The position numbers and the translations under genes were made by a program. Source: Lanius collurio (lineage: Eukaryota > Chordata > Aves > Passeriformes > Laniidae). From it: 64,000 nt of DNA. This document shows, one piece after another, positions 27,351 through 41,012 of this stretch. The stretch lies in NCBI GenBank assembly GCA_020086605.1, contig JACBWW010000003.1, positions 8,732,753-8,796,752 on the forward strand, written 5' to 3'. Numbering within the stretch: position 1 is the stretch's first letter; each line of letters opens with the position of its first letter. Below the pieces are notes generated by a model. It searched no databases, was not told the DNA's origin, and saw nothing but the letters and a program-made list of their open reading frames with translations.

Positions 27351-30300
27351 TCAGACCCATGTGCCCACCCCATCCTCTGAAGAATCATTGGGAGATGGTC
27401 AGCTGGCTGCACCAGACCACCATGGCAGAGGGGAGCCAGGTACTGGCGTCCACCTGCTGCTGACCTGCCAGGTTCAGGCTATCTTATCCTACCGCTATCT
27501 CCTGAAGTCAGCTGTACAATTGAGAATTGGACAAATGGAAAATAGGTGAGAACAGCAAAGAGAATTAAAATCATCTGTGTCAGAGAAGAGACAAGACAAA
27601 ACATATCAGCATATCATAAAAATGACAGAGAGACAAAACAGCATGCTAAAAAAGGGTTCTCCCAATTAAAAGATGTAAGTCTTTAGAATTCAGGAACTGG
27701 AGACTGGACAACATATTGTGCAATGAAAACTGAACAGAAAGATAAGGGCAGGTAAAAACCATCCAAAGTTCACAGAAGCTAAAGGATTAAAAAGTATAAA
27801 AAGGGTCTTATTTAAGACAGCATGGAAAACAATTCATACATAAGAGGGAAGATTCCAGAATGAAGCATGAAATAAAGCAACGAGAGACAAGCAACCTATT
27901 ACCTTAAGGTGCAAGCTACAACCTAGGCTGTTTCCTGCTAGAAATAGCTTATTTTCAGCTTTTTCCTGGAGCACAATGATAAGCACAAAAGCAAAATTTA
28001 CCTTTATTTTCAGAGTCCCCATTTTACAGTCTGAAAGGAATAGAAAGAAGCAGCAAAGGAACAAAACCCTGCGTTGGTTGTCACGGTGCAGCTGGTGAGT
28101 TGGACAAGCTGGCAGGAGCAACAGCCAAAGCTGCCTGCAGACACCATCTCAGGGACATGAGGGAAGCTCACAAAGACCTGAAGTCCAGAGATGCTCCCAT
28201 GTGCCCCAGGTGATGCTGCAGTGTTGCTTAGAGGAAACCACCAAGACCATGTGTTCAAACATTGTCCTTATTTAGTCAACTAAGTTTATTCACCAGAAAA
28301 GCCTCTCTTAGCAATTCTTTACAGTCCATGAGGACTATGTATATATATTACAACCAATTCCCAGAACAATACAAATAAGTAACGTTTATAAATTCTTTAG
28401 CTCTCTACAATGATTCAGCCTTGGAGGTAGTCACAGTTTTAAAAAAATAATCTTCATGGGAAGATCTTTTGGTGCACTAGATTAATCTGGCATACACAGA
28501 CAGCAGAGAATACTTCCAAAACATGCATAAAAATCCTAAACACAGTACAAACATATTACCTACCCACCCTCCTGCCACATATTCAAAAAAGGTACATGAG
28601 CAAGGAGAACCGCAATGCATGAATTTTAAGGATCTATTAGACATTGATATCATTCATTATTTTGATATCATTTGATATGCAATAGAGATGACCAATGAGG
28701 AACAAGAGAAAGAATGAGAAAATTGGTGCTCTAAGACAAACATATCCTTTAAACAACCACATTCAAAGAGCAAAGGCTGCAAATGTAAAATCAGTTAGCA
28801 GTTTATGGAATTTATGTCAGATCACCAATGGGAAAACAGATGAAGGGAAAGGAAAGGTTGAATCAGGCAGCAAGGATCCTCTAAGGGAGCAGATGGTCCC
28901 ATGGCACAAAAATCTGCACTCAATTCCCAAAATTCAACAGTCCAAAATCACTCATGTCTGTATCTACCTGGTATGTTAACCACTACCGTACTGCTCAATG
29001 TCAAGATGTAAAATGTCTGGATCAGAAAGTGAGACCTGGAGTTTTAAGTGCTGGTATCTCACATCTGATTCAGGGAGGAAAGAAAAAAATCCAGCTCATT
29101 CTCAACCAGCATAAGACATCCCCTAGAAAGAAGTCAGCTAGAGAAAGACAGGGAGCACAAGTCCTAAGCCCAGAAAATGAGAGCTGCCAAATCTGGCATC
29201 CTGGAGAAAAGACAGGGACTCTGCAGAGCTACTACCATATTATTTACTGCTCATGAACCTGTGAAGCCTTGTTCTTGTACCTAGGGCATGCTTGCTGTGT
29301 GAGCACCCTGAAGCAAGCACCTAGGCTAAGCCTCCTGCTCCTCCAAACCTACTGCAGCTGCTCCATAACTTAGTGTCCACCACTCCTGAAAACAGAGCCT
29401 GTTCAGGCCTGTACATCTCATGCAGGAAATTAGTAACCTTTTGCCAAGAGTCAGTAAAATCCACATTCACTCTAGCAATAGTTTTATACTTCATGTCAAA
29501 ACATGCACAGACAATGAGATTATTTCATTTGAATTCACTGTATTTATTAGAATTTATAGTCAAAATGTATTCATTACAAAAACAGGTATTGAACAAACAA
29601 GAAAACATTTATTAATTGGTCTACCTGGCAGCTCTTATTTAATGGAAGGTCATTGAAAAATCATTAGGAGTGCTTTCAAGAACTATTCAAACAAACATTT
29701 CTAAAAGCAAAACCTCAACAATACGGCTTTTAATAATAATAAGGCATATTTTACAAAGTACTAGAAGTTAGGGGCATATTAGTCCTCAAAATGTGCCTTT
29801 AGATTTCCCCTATTTGGAATGACTGGCATGACTGTATTAGCCACACATTTTAACACTGCTTTATCCAGTCAGCTCACTATATCATTAAAAATATACACGA
29901 CTGAGCTTCAGTTTGACCTGCAGTAACTCCTATATGTACTCTCAAAATTAACACAAGCACTGAATGCTACTAATCTTTGACTTGTAATAAACTGATCAAA
30001 GAATACTGCCCTGTAATTCACTACAAGCTAAAATCATAGCACTGAACTGCGCATTTTCAAACAAATGGTTTATAGCTCTAAATTTAAAATGCAAAATTTC
30101 CATTATATTTAATAATTAAAATGCATGCTGTGTTATGGTTACATTTGGTGACTGGATTAGTAGTACCCCAACTGAGTTAAACAATGCCTTTTTCCTATTA
30201 GAGTTCATATTACCATATTGTCTATTTGTTTAAGAAAAGGAAGAAAAAAAGCACAGCAAGGAAGAAGGAATAAAAAAGAAATATGAATATCAAACATACT

Positions 30301-33300
30301 GAAAGACAGTGAGGACCAAGACAGCAAGAAGACCTGGCATCAGCAAAATATACGCTAGCTGAAAGCAGAAAAGCTGAAATATCTGTGCATTTAAAGTATG
30401 AGAACTTTTATTAAAAGGAATATTCTCCCTTTGTCAATAAGGGTTCTCATTCAAAGTAAAGAGTATAAAGCCAAGTTTGTTTTCCTAGATGCAGTTGCAC
30501 AAATTGAGGAAATACAGACATCACTGTCAAAGAGCAGACTCTTTCAGGCTGTCAGCTTCTTAATCAGGGTCTGACTTCACTAGAAAGTGTGAAATTATGT
30601 AATTATTTATGCTTTGCAATTCTGACGGTTTAAACAAATCCAGCACTATGAACATCATCTTTTATAATGCAAAATTCTTAGTGCAATTTTATTTTAGAGA
30701 ATATAACTTTTTTTTTCCTGGTGCTTTCTAGGTGGTTTACTCAAACAAAATTTAAATATTATGTGAAGTATTTATTTTCTCCCAAAACAGATCCCATAGA
30801 GCTTAAAAACATAACTTACAAGGATGAAAAATAATTGAAAAATGAAGTAAAAATGAAATCATGGCCACAGTGACATCAACTGAAGTTTTCTCAGCACTGT
30901 CAGTTATATTGCCACCCAAAACTCTCTAATTGCAAGTCTAAAGACCTTTGAGTACTTACAACAAATGCATAAATAAAATATTATTTGACTCCATAAAAAG
31001 ACATACTCCTTGCATTCCTGCACTTCCATACAATATTTAAGTATAAACTTCAGAGATTAACTTTTTTTCATTTCAAGTATATTTTAATTATCATGGTACC
31101 AGGAGCAGATACGAAGACAAGCTTGTGTGCCTGAAAGCTTGCCTACTTCTCCCCCTGTAGTAGCTGGCATAATATATTGCCTTTGCCTGTATGTCATCTC
31201 CTCAGAAATCCATCCCTGTACAGGGTAAATACCTTTTGCATACAAAAAAAGGTACACATTCCCTGAAAAAAAAAGTTTCTTTAACACTCATCCTCAAAAT
31301 ACACTTTATTGAAATCAGCAACATCTAAAATCATGATGATGTGAATGACAAAAAAGAGAAAGCATTCCTGCAAGTCAGCCACCACCAACAAAGTTCAGCA
31401 TGTTTTTTACCTGGAAATGAAACCTGAATAGCCTGAGCTAGCAAAATGCATTGTCAGGTTTTGACTTGTCCTCTCCAAACAATACCTTCTGTACCCAATG
31501 ACCTTGTGCCCAGGAAGGACTCTTGGGGTTTGAGAGAAGGAGCTCCTTATATCTCATGAGATGTCTGCTCCAGAGCAGCTGAAGGTCAGCACCAGACCTA
31601 CGTCAACTTTGTCTTCAGTCTCTTCCACCCCTTCCCTCCTCAGGTTGCCATCCCTGTTGCAAACTCCCTGGATGACACAAAGGAAAGGAGACAGGGAACA
31701 AAGCCTATATACAATCCTCTGCAGATATCAGAGGAACTCACAAAGAAGTCAAAGCAATACTTGTCAAGAATTTTTAAGCTACCTAGATTTAGAATGGCAC
31801 TCAAATTCACAAGTCTGCATCTTTGACACTTTAAGTCTAATGAGTAACAACTAAAGAAAAAGAAGGGTAGTTTTTTTCATATAATATATCTGCCAAGTTC
31901 CTGGTACCAACAAGTAACAACACTGTGTTATAAAACCTCTGCTCAAGAACCAACCTGTTTTTTTGTGGTAGGATTTGGGGAAAAAAAAATCCAATTTTAT
32001 TTCTTTGGTTCTGCACACAAAAATTATGAAATGGAGAGGTTGTATCAGGTTGTGATTTTGATCATTTTGACACAAATTGAAAAAATTCTGTTAAACTAAA
32101 TGGAAATATTCCAATTTATAGTCAGGTAAATAACATCAAATTCTAGTCCCAGGTTTTCTTTCCTTCCTGATTAAATTACATTAATGTACACTTAAAACAA
32201 AGCAACTACTGCTATCCCTGCTGTTTTTTTCAGGAGAATAATTTATCTGTTAAAATGTAGTACCTGGACATAAACATGAAGTCATAAGGGTTCTTTCACA
32301 TGTCTGCCATCTGTCTGAAGCCTTGCAACAAAGAGGCTTTTAGCAGTATCGTAGTACATGGACACCAACATATCATCCTAAATGTAGGGCAGAAGTCAAC
32401 CTGCGTCTGTGACGACCTATAAGCCATAGTTTCTTTCCAAAATAATTTTTATTAATCTGATATGTATATGAGACATCAAAAACCACAACACTGTATTCTT
32501 ACATGCAATGTACCAGAAAAAGGCTCAACAACTAAATATTGCGTCTTTGCATTCTTGCTAAAAGGTTTGACATAGTATTCGCTGCCATATTATTCCTAAT
32601 TAGTAGTTTAAGCTTGTTAACAAGAACAGTTCATTTAAGGTAAACAGGAATTTTCTTTCCATTGTATATGTAAACTTGTAAATAGGACAGCTCATAAATT
32701 CTAAGATGAGAGCAACTAGGAAACTATTCATTAAGGCTTGGGTTATAAATTCAAAACATGAAGCATAACATGCTTAAAGAAGAAGGCTTTATTTTTAAAA
32801 GCATTCATTAGGCTCTCATCTTCAAGCCTCAGACTTGTAAATAATTTAAATTGAAAATGCGAACAACAGGCAGGGAAAAAAAAAGCAAATGCAATTCAAA
32901 TCAGTCCATTGTTGCACCAATAAAACTCAGAACAATAGAAACTAAGTTGGCAGATTTTGAAGACGACGTCCAGAAAACATCTTTATGTACTGTATCTCTG
33001 AACCTACATGTTGTGCTAGTACTGGATCCAATCCAAAAAAATTTAGCTCTGACTTGTAACAACCAGGCTTTGCCCAGTAAAGGATACGCATGCTGAACTA
33101 GCAATTCTTAGTATTCGCTGCATTTTATTCTGGAGCAGCCAAAGCAAACAAACAAACAAGCTGCAGCTTATCAATGCTTTTAGATTTTATATTTATCCAT
33201 TCTAACTTTTCAGAAGTGTATATCCTATTAACAATTTATATGACACAATTCAAGAACCCCCTTTCCTTTAAAGAATAAGGTAAGCCTCAGTTTGCTCCAA

Positions 33301-36300
33301 ACGGGGAGCATGAAAAGAAACAGCCTTTACTTCATTGGCATCAAAAATGGAAAGTGAAGAAGACAAAAGTAACAAGTCAAACAATAATCCAAAACACAAG
33401 GATCACTGCTGTCCTCATGGCGTATTCAGTGTCCCAAATCCAATATCAAAATACATCCCTGCAGAAATTATGTTACACACCAAGGAACCAGGAAACTGCA
33501 ACATTTTGCCTTCACTGAATTTATGCGTTTGTTATCCTTTCCTCAAGGATTTGGAACAATACAACTTAAATATTCAATGTTGTCAGCGTTTTTGGTTGAC
33601 AAACAGGACAGGGAGCCTAGACAAGTGAGCCTTCTTATTATTTTATTCCATTATCAGTCTCACAGAGTTGAGACAGAGATGGTACAGAGCTCACAGCACC
33701 ACAGATGTCTAGAGACTTCCGGGTTACAGAGCATTCTTAAAAGCTTTCCAGCCAATAGCGTGCTTCTAAAATTTACAGACAACTGTTTGAACTAATCTCA
33801 AACAGCGCACGTACATTTGTTGTACACAATACTCACTTGTTTATGCCTTATATAATGATGCACAATATTCTGTTATTAAGCTCAAACTTATCTATCTTGT
33901 TAAGCATATTTTTTGCAACTTCAAAGCCAATCTCAGCCAAACCCAGAAACTCTAGCCATTGTTTTAATGTCTTTGCTTGCTATATAATTGTATTTTCTTC
34001 AAATATTCTCAGCCAAAGCTGATCCCTAAACTCTTCTGCTTTATTCCTGAAACTTGCTTTTATTTCTCACACCTAAGAGCTTTCCCACCATTTTGTGTTT
34101 CCCCACACAATGTCACTAAAACATTCAATAGAAAACAAGCATGCAACAGGAATTTCTTTTGCCCTGTTTAAAGACCATAAGGCATTGCAAAATGCAAAAG
34201 TGCCATATTCCTATGCCATGGTGGTTCTAGAGAAAGATGTGCATAGATGCTGGCTATCCCAGGAATGTCAAGACATGCTCTTCAGAAGCCCTTCACTTAC
34301 TGGCTACACCCCACACACCAGGAAATCTGGCACTTGTCAGCCACGCAGGACTTCCTGCACGGCTGTAGAACACGGAGCAGGAAACCCTGGCACATCCAGG
34401 GAGCTGTGGGCACATGGCAGGATGCGACTCAGCTACAGCACACACATACAGCCAGCACAGGGCTTTCTGCAGGCACCAAACCCCCCAGCAGTACAAGAGT
34501 AGCAAGTCTTATGCTTCCACATGTGAACCAAGATGGAAAGGTCACCCCTATCCATGCTTCTCCCTCAAACACAGAAGTGGGTGATGACAACAGGCTACAC
34601 ACCACCAGTACATGTAAAGTAAGTCTCATCCTGATTAGGTGTCCTAGAGCCAACTCTGCATGGACTATCTCCTATGTTCATAGCAAATTTTTACAGCAAA
34701 CGTTTAAATAAATCCAAACTCTAACTCACTGAATAAAAACAGTTGAAGGTCACAGTCCCTTCCAGGGTGAGCCCAACCTTGAAAACCCTACCTAAGAGAG
34801 AACTCACATATATAAAGCCATACCAGAGCTCTTGAGGCCATCAAAATGGCAATACAGCAATATATCCTTAATTAAATTAGAATTCTTGTCAGGACTTCCA
34901 TACTTTTCAAACTTCTTGCTGGAATGTTTCCCACGGAAAAGCTTATAGACCAGGTAATTGCATGGATTCCACAAAAAAAAAAAAAAAAAAAAAACCAAAA
35001 CAAACAAAAAAAAAAAAAACCAAAAAAAAACTATGAACCAATGAGTTTCGTATGAAATGATGACTTAGTATTACTATTCAGATAAGTTTTGTTACCCCTT
35101 GTAATGCCAGTGGATTTGAACATTTATATGTATTTTTACATCTTGCTATCTATATTTCTGAGAACTTTTGAAATTCCAAAGATGGGGCTAAAGACAGCAA
35201 GAAACTTTACAACTACAATGACACAAAGAAATAACAGCGAGAAAAGCATCTGTATATGCACTTGGATCAAAATAGTAACCTACAGAGATGTATACATTCA
35301 GATCTCTACACTGAAATACTGCATACCCTAACCCTGCACACCTCCTCCTGGGCCACTGCATATGCCACACACACATAACAACTTTTATGTTTAGACTCAG
35401 AAAGACAGAAGCAATTAAAATTTATGCCTGTACCACTAAGGATCTAAAAAACCTAAGAACATTCACAGCCTCAGAGCCCACTTAAACATAACCCACACTG
35501 CTGCAAACAGTAGCTCAGTAGTAGGCCAGACTACTGAGAAAAGTCAGCCTGTTGTAGAACAAGCAAACAAAACAAAACAAAGAAAAAAAATTAGCAATCA
35601 ACAACTCTGTTATGGCAGGACTGGAAAGCAGCCATGATCATGCAAACAAGCATTTTACTTTTGGAACACCATTACTGCCTGTTTCTAAAAGGCACTTGGG
35701 TTATTTCTTTGTAACAATGTGTGTGAATTGCGTAGCCCTTACTGTAATTTTCCTTTTCATACTGAGGAAACACATAACTAGGTTTCTTTCTGCTATAAAG
35801 CTATAGATTGCTAACATAACTTTAGGACACAACTTTCTTCCATCTTCACATGTTGAAGAACTGAGATTACGTAAAATATGAAAACTTCCACATATATTTA
35901 ACATAAACACCTGCAACGGGCTACAGACTGTTCTGTAACTACAGACTCTTCACTGACAGATGGCAGAAACAGGATTAACGGCATTCATAATTGCAGAGCA
36001 GGAAAACAGGTGTGGTTCCCCTGTTTTAAACATGCAACTTCTTTCTGCAAAGCGAAAAGTCATCTTTGGAATTTCCACAGGCGAGAAATTAGGAATTACA
36101 AAAACGTCTTTACATTTTTTGCTTCTTCTTCGCTGGTTTTATACACACAGGCTAATAAACAATCTGAGTTTATGTGTTAACACAGCCCAAAATGAAAAAA
36201 AAATAAAAATCCAGTTTAGAAGTAGGTATAGACTTATTTAAACTTTTACACACTTTTGTGTAACCATGTAAAGGCAAACAGACCAAAGACTAAACCACTC

Positions 36301-36489
36301 TGATGTTACTGGAGAGATTTTGCATGAACTTAAGACACCACAGGCCAGGCAAGATTTAAGCAGTTTGCAATGCCAGGTCCCATGCAACCCTATTCCTAAT
36401 TCATTCTCTCCAAGACATCCATGGTTAACCCTATGCCTGTTCGTACTAAACATTGTACTTGCCTGAGAGAAGTCAACCCCTTCTCCTAA
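27351..36489. other. ZNF407 intron 1, middle stretch (no recognisable gene)
   Basis: AT-rich with occasional GC-richer patches (about 34.25-34.6 kb). I found no coding exon, tRNA or identifiable transposon apart from the A-rich tract at 35.0 kb. Confidence 0.6.
34974..35030 (+). repeat. A-rich low-complexity tract
   Basis: Two long A runs separated by CCAAAACAAAC. It could be the decayed tail of a retroposed sequence, but the preceding 170 bp gave no recognisable gene or SINE. Confidence 0.85.
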
Positions 36490-36765
36490 GCAACCATCAA
36501 CAGAACAAGAGAATGCAAGTCTTAAGCTGCACCAGGGGGAGTTTAGCCTGCACATGAGGAAGAGTTTCTTCACACAAAGGGTGACTAGACATTGAAATGG
36601 ACCGCCCAGGGAGGTGGTGGAGTCACCGTCCCTGGAGGTGTTTTGAGGAAAGACTGGACACAGCACTTAGTGCCATGGTCAAATTGACATGATGGTGTCA
36701 GGTCAGAGATGGGACTTGATCTCAAAGGTCTCTTCCAACCTAGTTGATTCTGTGGTGGCTGGTGA
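36490..36765 (+). mobile_element. CR1 3' fragment
   Basis: About 275 bp in plus orientation matches the CR1 3' end. The reading goes from the segment around 'agtttagcctgcac' and 'gaagagtttcttcacacaaa' through 'gaggtggtggagtcaccgtc' to 'ctcttccaacctagttgatt'. No long frame survives. It is antisense to ZNF407, in intron 1. Confidence 0.9.
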
Positions 36766-38664
36766 GGAACGGTGCTCATTTCCTTCATGCCTTTGTGTCC
36801 ACCAAGAAGCGGTCCTTGCTTCTGCTCCTTCCACTCACGTGGCACGGGAGGAGCAGTGCCTCCATGCTTTGGCGGCTGCTGGCCAGGCACTGAGTGATGC
36901 AGCCGCACCTCGGGCAGCGGTGGCAGCACTGGGTGGCTGTGCTACCCCGAGGTGGCAAGGCCAACACAAAACAAGCCCTCTGGGGTAGAAGAATAACCAC
37001 AAATGCTCTGCTGGGCAGCTGCTGACAATCTGTCAAAATGAAAGCACCATTTCCATTTGACTCCTCACATAACACAGAGCACAGCAGAGAGACCACTCAC
37101 CACATCTGGTTTTGTGAACAGCTGAAGGAATCACAGCCACTACATCTGTTCAGTCACATCATCTTGTCTTTCTCCTCAAGCTTTCAAAAGAGTAAGTTAT
37201 ACTCCAGATTTCAATCTAAAAAATCAACTTTTTAGTACCTTCAACATGCAACATAATACCAAGACATTAATTTCAATGAATGACTAGACCAGGTGTATCT
37301 TAAACCAATGTTTTTATTTGACTGATGGGGTCATCCATCCAATGAAGCCTTTCTTTTTTCCCAAAAAAGAGAATATTTAAATTCTAAACCACATTAGGAA
37401 ATTCAATCATAGGAGCCACCCAACAATTCCAGTTCAACTACATTTCGTGTGGCAATCTGTCTGTATATTTCAGGTCACTCACAAAACCACAACACTGTAC
37501 ACATTCAAAAAATTAACTAAAAAAAAAGCCCATGAAAAGCAAAGCCACCTCATTTTTAACATTGTGAACACTAACAAGAAAATGCTGTTTTTCACTACGA
37601 AAGGTTGGGTTTAATGGAGTACTGTGACTAACATCTGCTTCACACACATTCTATCACCAAATAATATAAAAAGTTCTATAAAAAGAGACAACACAGCTTA
37701 AGTTTTAAAAGCATTTCTAACAAAGAAAACTCTCATGCAAATAAATTAGAAATCTTTGATGCTCTCACTATACAATAGTTCCTACAGAAGAATGATAGTA
37801 AAGGATTTAACTCAGGTCATTTGAATTATATTTCCCAAAATGCTAATAAAACTGACATGTTTGAACATACTGAAAAAGTCACAGTCCATCATTGTGCTGT
37901 CACATCAGTGCATTTGACTTTTTTTAAAATGTATGGATTATACAATTACTGCCAGGCTCCATATTTTATATATAAAAGCTACAATCTGATTATATGTCCA
38001 TGCTGAAATAATTTATGAAATAAGGACGGAATGACTACAATGTTACTTCTATGATGAATGTAACTTGCTGTGAATAGCATAGGAGATTGCAAGAGACCAA
38101 ACTGAACCCTGTAATTGTCTTCATCTTTCATGAAGAGGTGTGACCTGGGAAAAATATAGATCCTACCATCTAAAGCTCCAGCCTCATATAAACATCTTGA
38201 TTATTCATCCTCTGATGGAAAATTTATAATCTTCACATGCCACACCTTTGGGTTATTAAGGTGAGAATCACAGAAAATTACATCCAGTGTTTAAATTTTA
38301 TGTTAGTCTGTTATGGTTTTGCACCATCAGAAAATCCAGCACTGCCTCTATTGCCCTTGCACTTTTGGATTTCCATTGTTTACTACCCCCAGGTGTCACC
38401 ATCATGCTTAGTGCTCATGGATGAGCACGAGCACATGACAAAGCCAAGGTCTTGCGAGCCTGCACCAGTACAACCACACAAAGAAGTAAAGAGGGCACAG
38501 GAAAACAGAAACAAAACTTTTAACTATGTAAATTCAGATCACAAATGTTTTTTTTTCTTTTCCTTCCTCCAACTAACACTACATTTAATATTAACACTGT
38601 GGTTCACAGGCCACACTAGTTATTTGAAGGAGCAACAGGAAACTTTGCTCAAGTCAAATTAAAC

Positions 38665-38890
38665 AAGACAGATTCACAGACTCATAGAAAAGGTTGGAAG
38701 GCACCTTAAAGATCACGTAATTGCAACACCCCTGCCATGGGTAGGGACACTTTCCACAAGACTTGGTTGCTCAGAGCCCCATCCAACCTGGCCTTGGAAC
38801 AGTTGCAGGGATGGGGCATCCACAACCTCTCTGGGTAACTTGTGCCAGTGCATCACCACCCATATGCTAAAAAATTTCTTCTATATAAAG
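38665..38890 (-). mobile_element. CR1 3' fragment
   Basis: About 220 bp in reverse orientation with CR1 3' landmarks: 'ggttggaaggcacctt', 'catccaacctggccttg', 'ggcatccacaacctctctgg' and 'ttgtgccagtgcatcaccac'. It is non-coding and lies about 1 kb from the CpG island. Confidence 0.9.
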
Positions 38891-39159
38891 GACGTATAGA
38901 TGATCAACTATCCCTCAAAGGCTACCTAAAGCAGTAGCTTTGGTTTAACAATCTTTCCTACTCAAGACACACACTCTCAGAAATGTGTTAACGTTGCTAT
39001 GCTATTTATGGGAAATTGCTTTCCCTGCCACAATCTGACAGGTTCCCTAAGAGTCTACTCTGACTCCCTTGATCAGACAAAACCATGCTGAAAATCACAA
39101 GACTGTGAGAGCACAGGAGGTGCTCATAACTCAAGAACCTGACCTCCAGAAGAGGGCAG

Positions 39160-39568
39160 TAAACAAGCAAAAGGTCTGAAGCACAAATCCTATGAGAAAT
39201 GGCTGAGGGAGTCGGGATTGTTTAGCCTGGAAAAAATGTGGCTCAAGGGAGACTTTATCACTCTCTACAACCACCAGAAAGGAAGATGTGGCAAGGTGGA
39301 GATCTGCCTCTTCTCCCAGGCAACTAGCAACAGGATTAGAGCACAAAAGCCTAAAACTGCAGCAGCGCAAGTTTAGGCTGGACATTAGATTTTTTCTACT
39401 GAAAGTGTGTTTAGACTTTGGAATGGACTGACTGGGGAGGTGATGGAGTCACTGTCTCTGGAGGTGTTTAAAGACTGTATGTGGCACGCAGTACTATTGT
39501 CTGTCGGCAAAACGGTGTTAGCTATACCAGAGGTCTTCTCCAAACTAATTCTGTAACTCTGTCACTGT
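39160..39568 (+). mobile_element. CR1 fragment with ORF2 C-terminal relic
   Basis: The plus strand translates to YEKWLRESGLFSLEKMW, then ITLYNHQKGRC and FSQATSNRIRA, the degenerate C-terminus of CR1 ORF2. The 3' region follows ('gaggtgatggagtcactgtc', 'ggtcttctccaaactaattc'). It ends about 150 bp before the CpG island and is the repeat closest to the promoter. Confidence 0.9.
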
Positions 39569-40225
39569 TCTGCTTGGAGTAGAATAAAGGGAAAGCAATT
39601 ACAACCCTTTCTTTATAAGACCCATGTACAGAGCTTCTGCAGTCACGTGCGTCGTCCCTCACTGCCAATTGCTGCAATTCTCAAAGCTCATCCCCCCTTA
39701 TTCTACAGCAGGGGGAAGTAACGGAACAGGGGCTCGGGCGGCTGAAACCACTCAGGGCAGCGCCGAACTCCACACGCCAACACTCCCGAACGCCCACCCC
39801 GGACCCACCTCACCCCCGCCCCGCCCCGCCCCGCCGCGCCTGCGCAGACGCCGCCGCGCCAACAGTCCGCGCACAGCAGTTCGGGGTCGCTGCCCGGCAC
39901 CGTCCCCGCGGGGCGGTGGCTCCACGGACGCCCACCGCCACCGCCGCTGTGCCCCGCTATCTCCTCACGCCACAGCCCCGCCTGACAAGGAGTCGCGCGT
40001 GCGCACCGACCCTACGGAGCTGGGCGGCAGGCAGGGAGGGAGGGGTGGGGACACAGGGAACGGGGGAGGAACCCGGAGCACGCTCCAGCCGGAGCGGCGC
40101 AATGCGGTGGCGGCTCACGCGGGTCCCCACTCCCTCCGCCCATTCCCGTGCCCTCTCCCCGCCGCGCTCGCCCGCGGCAGGGCGGAAGGGAAGACCCGCC
40201 ACGGCCCCGGGGCCGGCTGCGACGG

Positions 40226-40310
40226 CCAATGGGCGCAGGGGGCGCTCTTCCCGCCCTCGGCGCCCCGGCCAATCGGCGGGCAGTTTGGGAGGAAGCAGGC
40301 ACGGGATTGG
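40226..40310. promoter_or_regulatory. Three NF-Y-type CCAAT boxes
   Basis: CCAAT pentamers occur at 40226-40230 (GGCCAATGGG) and 40269-40273 (GGCCAATCGG). An inverted ATTGG lies at 40306-40310 (GGGATTGGCT). All have the flanks typical of NF-Y sites, and they are spaced 43 and 37 bp apart. They lie downstream of the predicted ZNF407 exon-1 donor in the direction of transcription. They may therefore serve an alternative start or a divergent promoter. Confidence 0.45.
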
Positions 40311-40345
40311 CTCCACCGGTGTGCCACAGCCCGCCCGCCCACTCC

Positions 40346-40365
40346 AAAAAAAAAAAAAAAAAAAA
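40346..40365 (+). repeat. (A)20 homopolymer inside the CpG island
   Basis: Twenty consecutive A's sit in otherwise extremely GC-rich promoter DNA, between GCCCGCCCACTCC and CGACGGCAGC. On the ZNF407 sense strand this is U20, at the start of the predicted first intron. Confidence 0.9.
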
Positions 40366-40513
40366 CGACGGCAGCGCAGAGGCCCAAAAAGCCCGAGGGG
40401 AGACGGCGACGCGGCGACCCCGTGAGCCCCCCTCGCGAGGGCCGAGGTAGCAGCTCACCCCGCGCCGCCGAGCGGCGAGACGGGGCGGCCGCGCCGCGGC
40501 GGGCAGCGCTTAC

Positions 40514-40639
40514 CGCGCGGGGGGAGCCGAGCGCCTCCGCTTGTGCTGAGCCGTGTCACCAGTGGCGCGCCGTAGATCCGCCGCGCTGCGTCACGCCCGG
40601 CGCGCGGGGGGCGGGGGCGAGGCGCGCTCACGTGACGCG
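40514..40639 (-). other. ZNF407: Probable non-coding first exon of ZNF407 (5' end in the assembly gap)
   Basis: On the minus strand within the CpG island, CCCCGCGCG is followed by GTAAGCGC (40513-40506), a good 5' splice site. No ATG occurs in the 126 nt from the gap edge to this donor, as expected for a purely untranslated first exon spliced to 13540. The transcription start is not visible and may lie in this stretch or in the gap. The placement is inference from position, strand and splice motif. No transcript evidence is available here. Confidence 0.45.
40628..40636. promoter_or_regulatory. Palindromic CACGTG E-box (TCACGTGAC)
   Basis: A perfect TCACGTGA palindrome lies at the gap edge, about 115 nt from the predicted ZNF407 first-exon donor. 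This is the consensus for USF/MITF/TFE-type bHLH-ZIP factors. A second motif, TGCGTCACG (about 40587-40595), resembles a CRE/ATF half-site. Function is inferred from motif and position only. Confidence 0.5.
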
Positions 40640-41012
40640 NNNNNNNNNNNNNNNNNNNNNNNNNNNNNNNNNNNNNNNNNNNNNNNNNNNNNNNNNNNNN
40701 NNNNNNNNNNNNNNNNNNNNNNNNNNNNNNNNNNNNNNNNNNNNNNNNNNNNNNNNNNNNNNNNNNNNNNNNNNNNNNNNNNNNNNNNNNNNNNNNNNNN
40801 NNNNNNNNNNNNNNNNNNNNNNNNNNNNNNNNNNNNNNNNNNNNNNNNNNNNNNNNNNNNNNNNNNNNNNNNNNNNNNNNNNNNNNNNNNNNNNNNNNNN
40901 NNNNNNNNNNNNNNNNNNNNNNNNNNNNNNNNNNNNNNNNNNNNNNNNNNNNNNNNNNNNNNNNNNNNNNNNNNNNNNNNNNNNNNNNNNNNNNNNNNNN
41001 NNNNNNNNNNNN
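40640..41012. other. Assembly gap (373 Ns) inside the CpG island
   Basis: The gap removes the centre of the CpG island, probably including the transcription start region of ZNF407. Extreme GC content on both sides explains the sequencing dropout. Any frame crossing it is unreliable. Confidence 0.95.
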
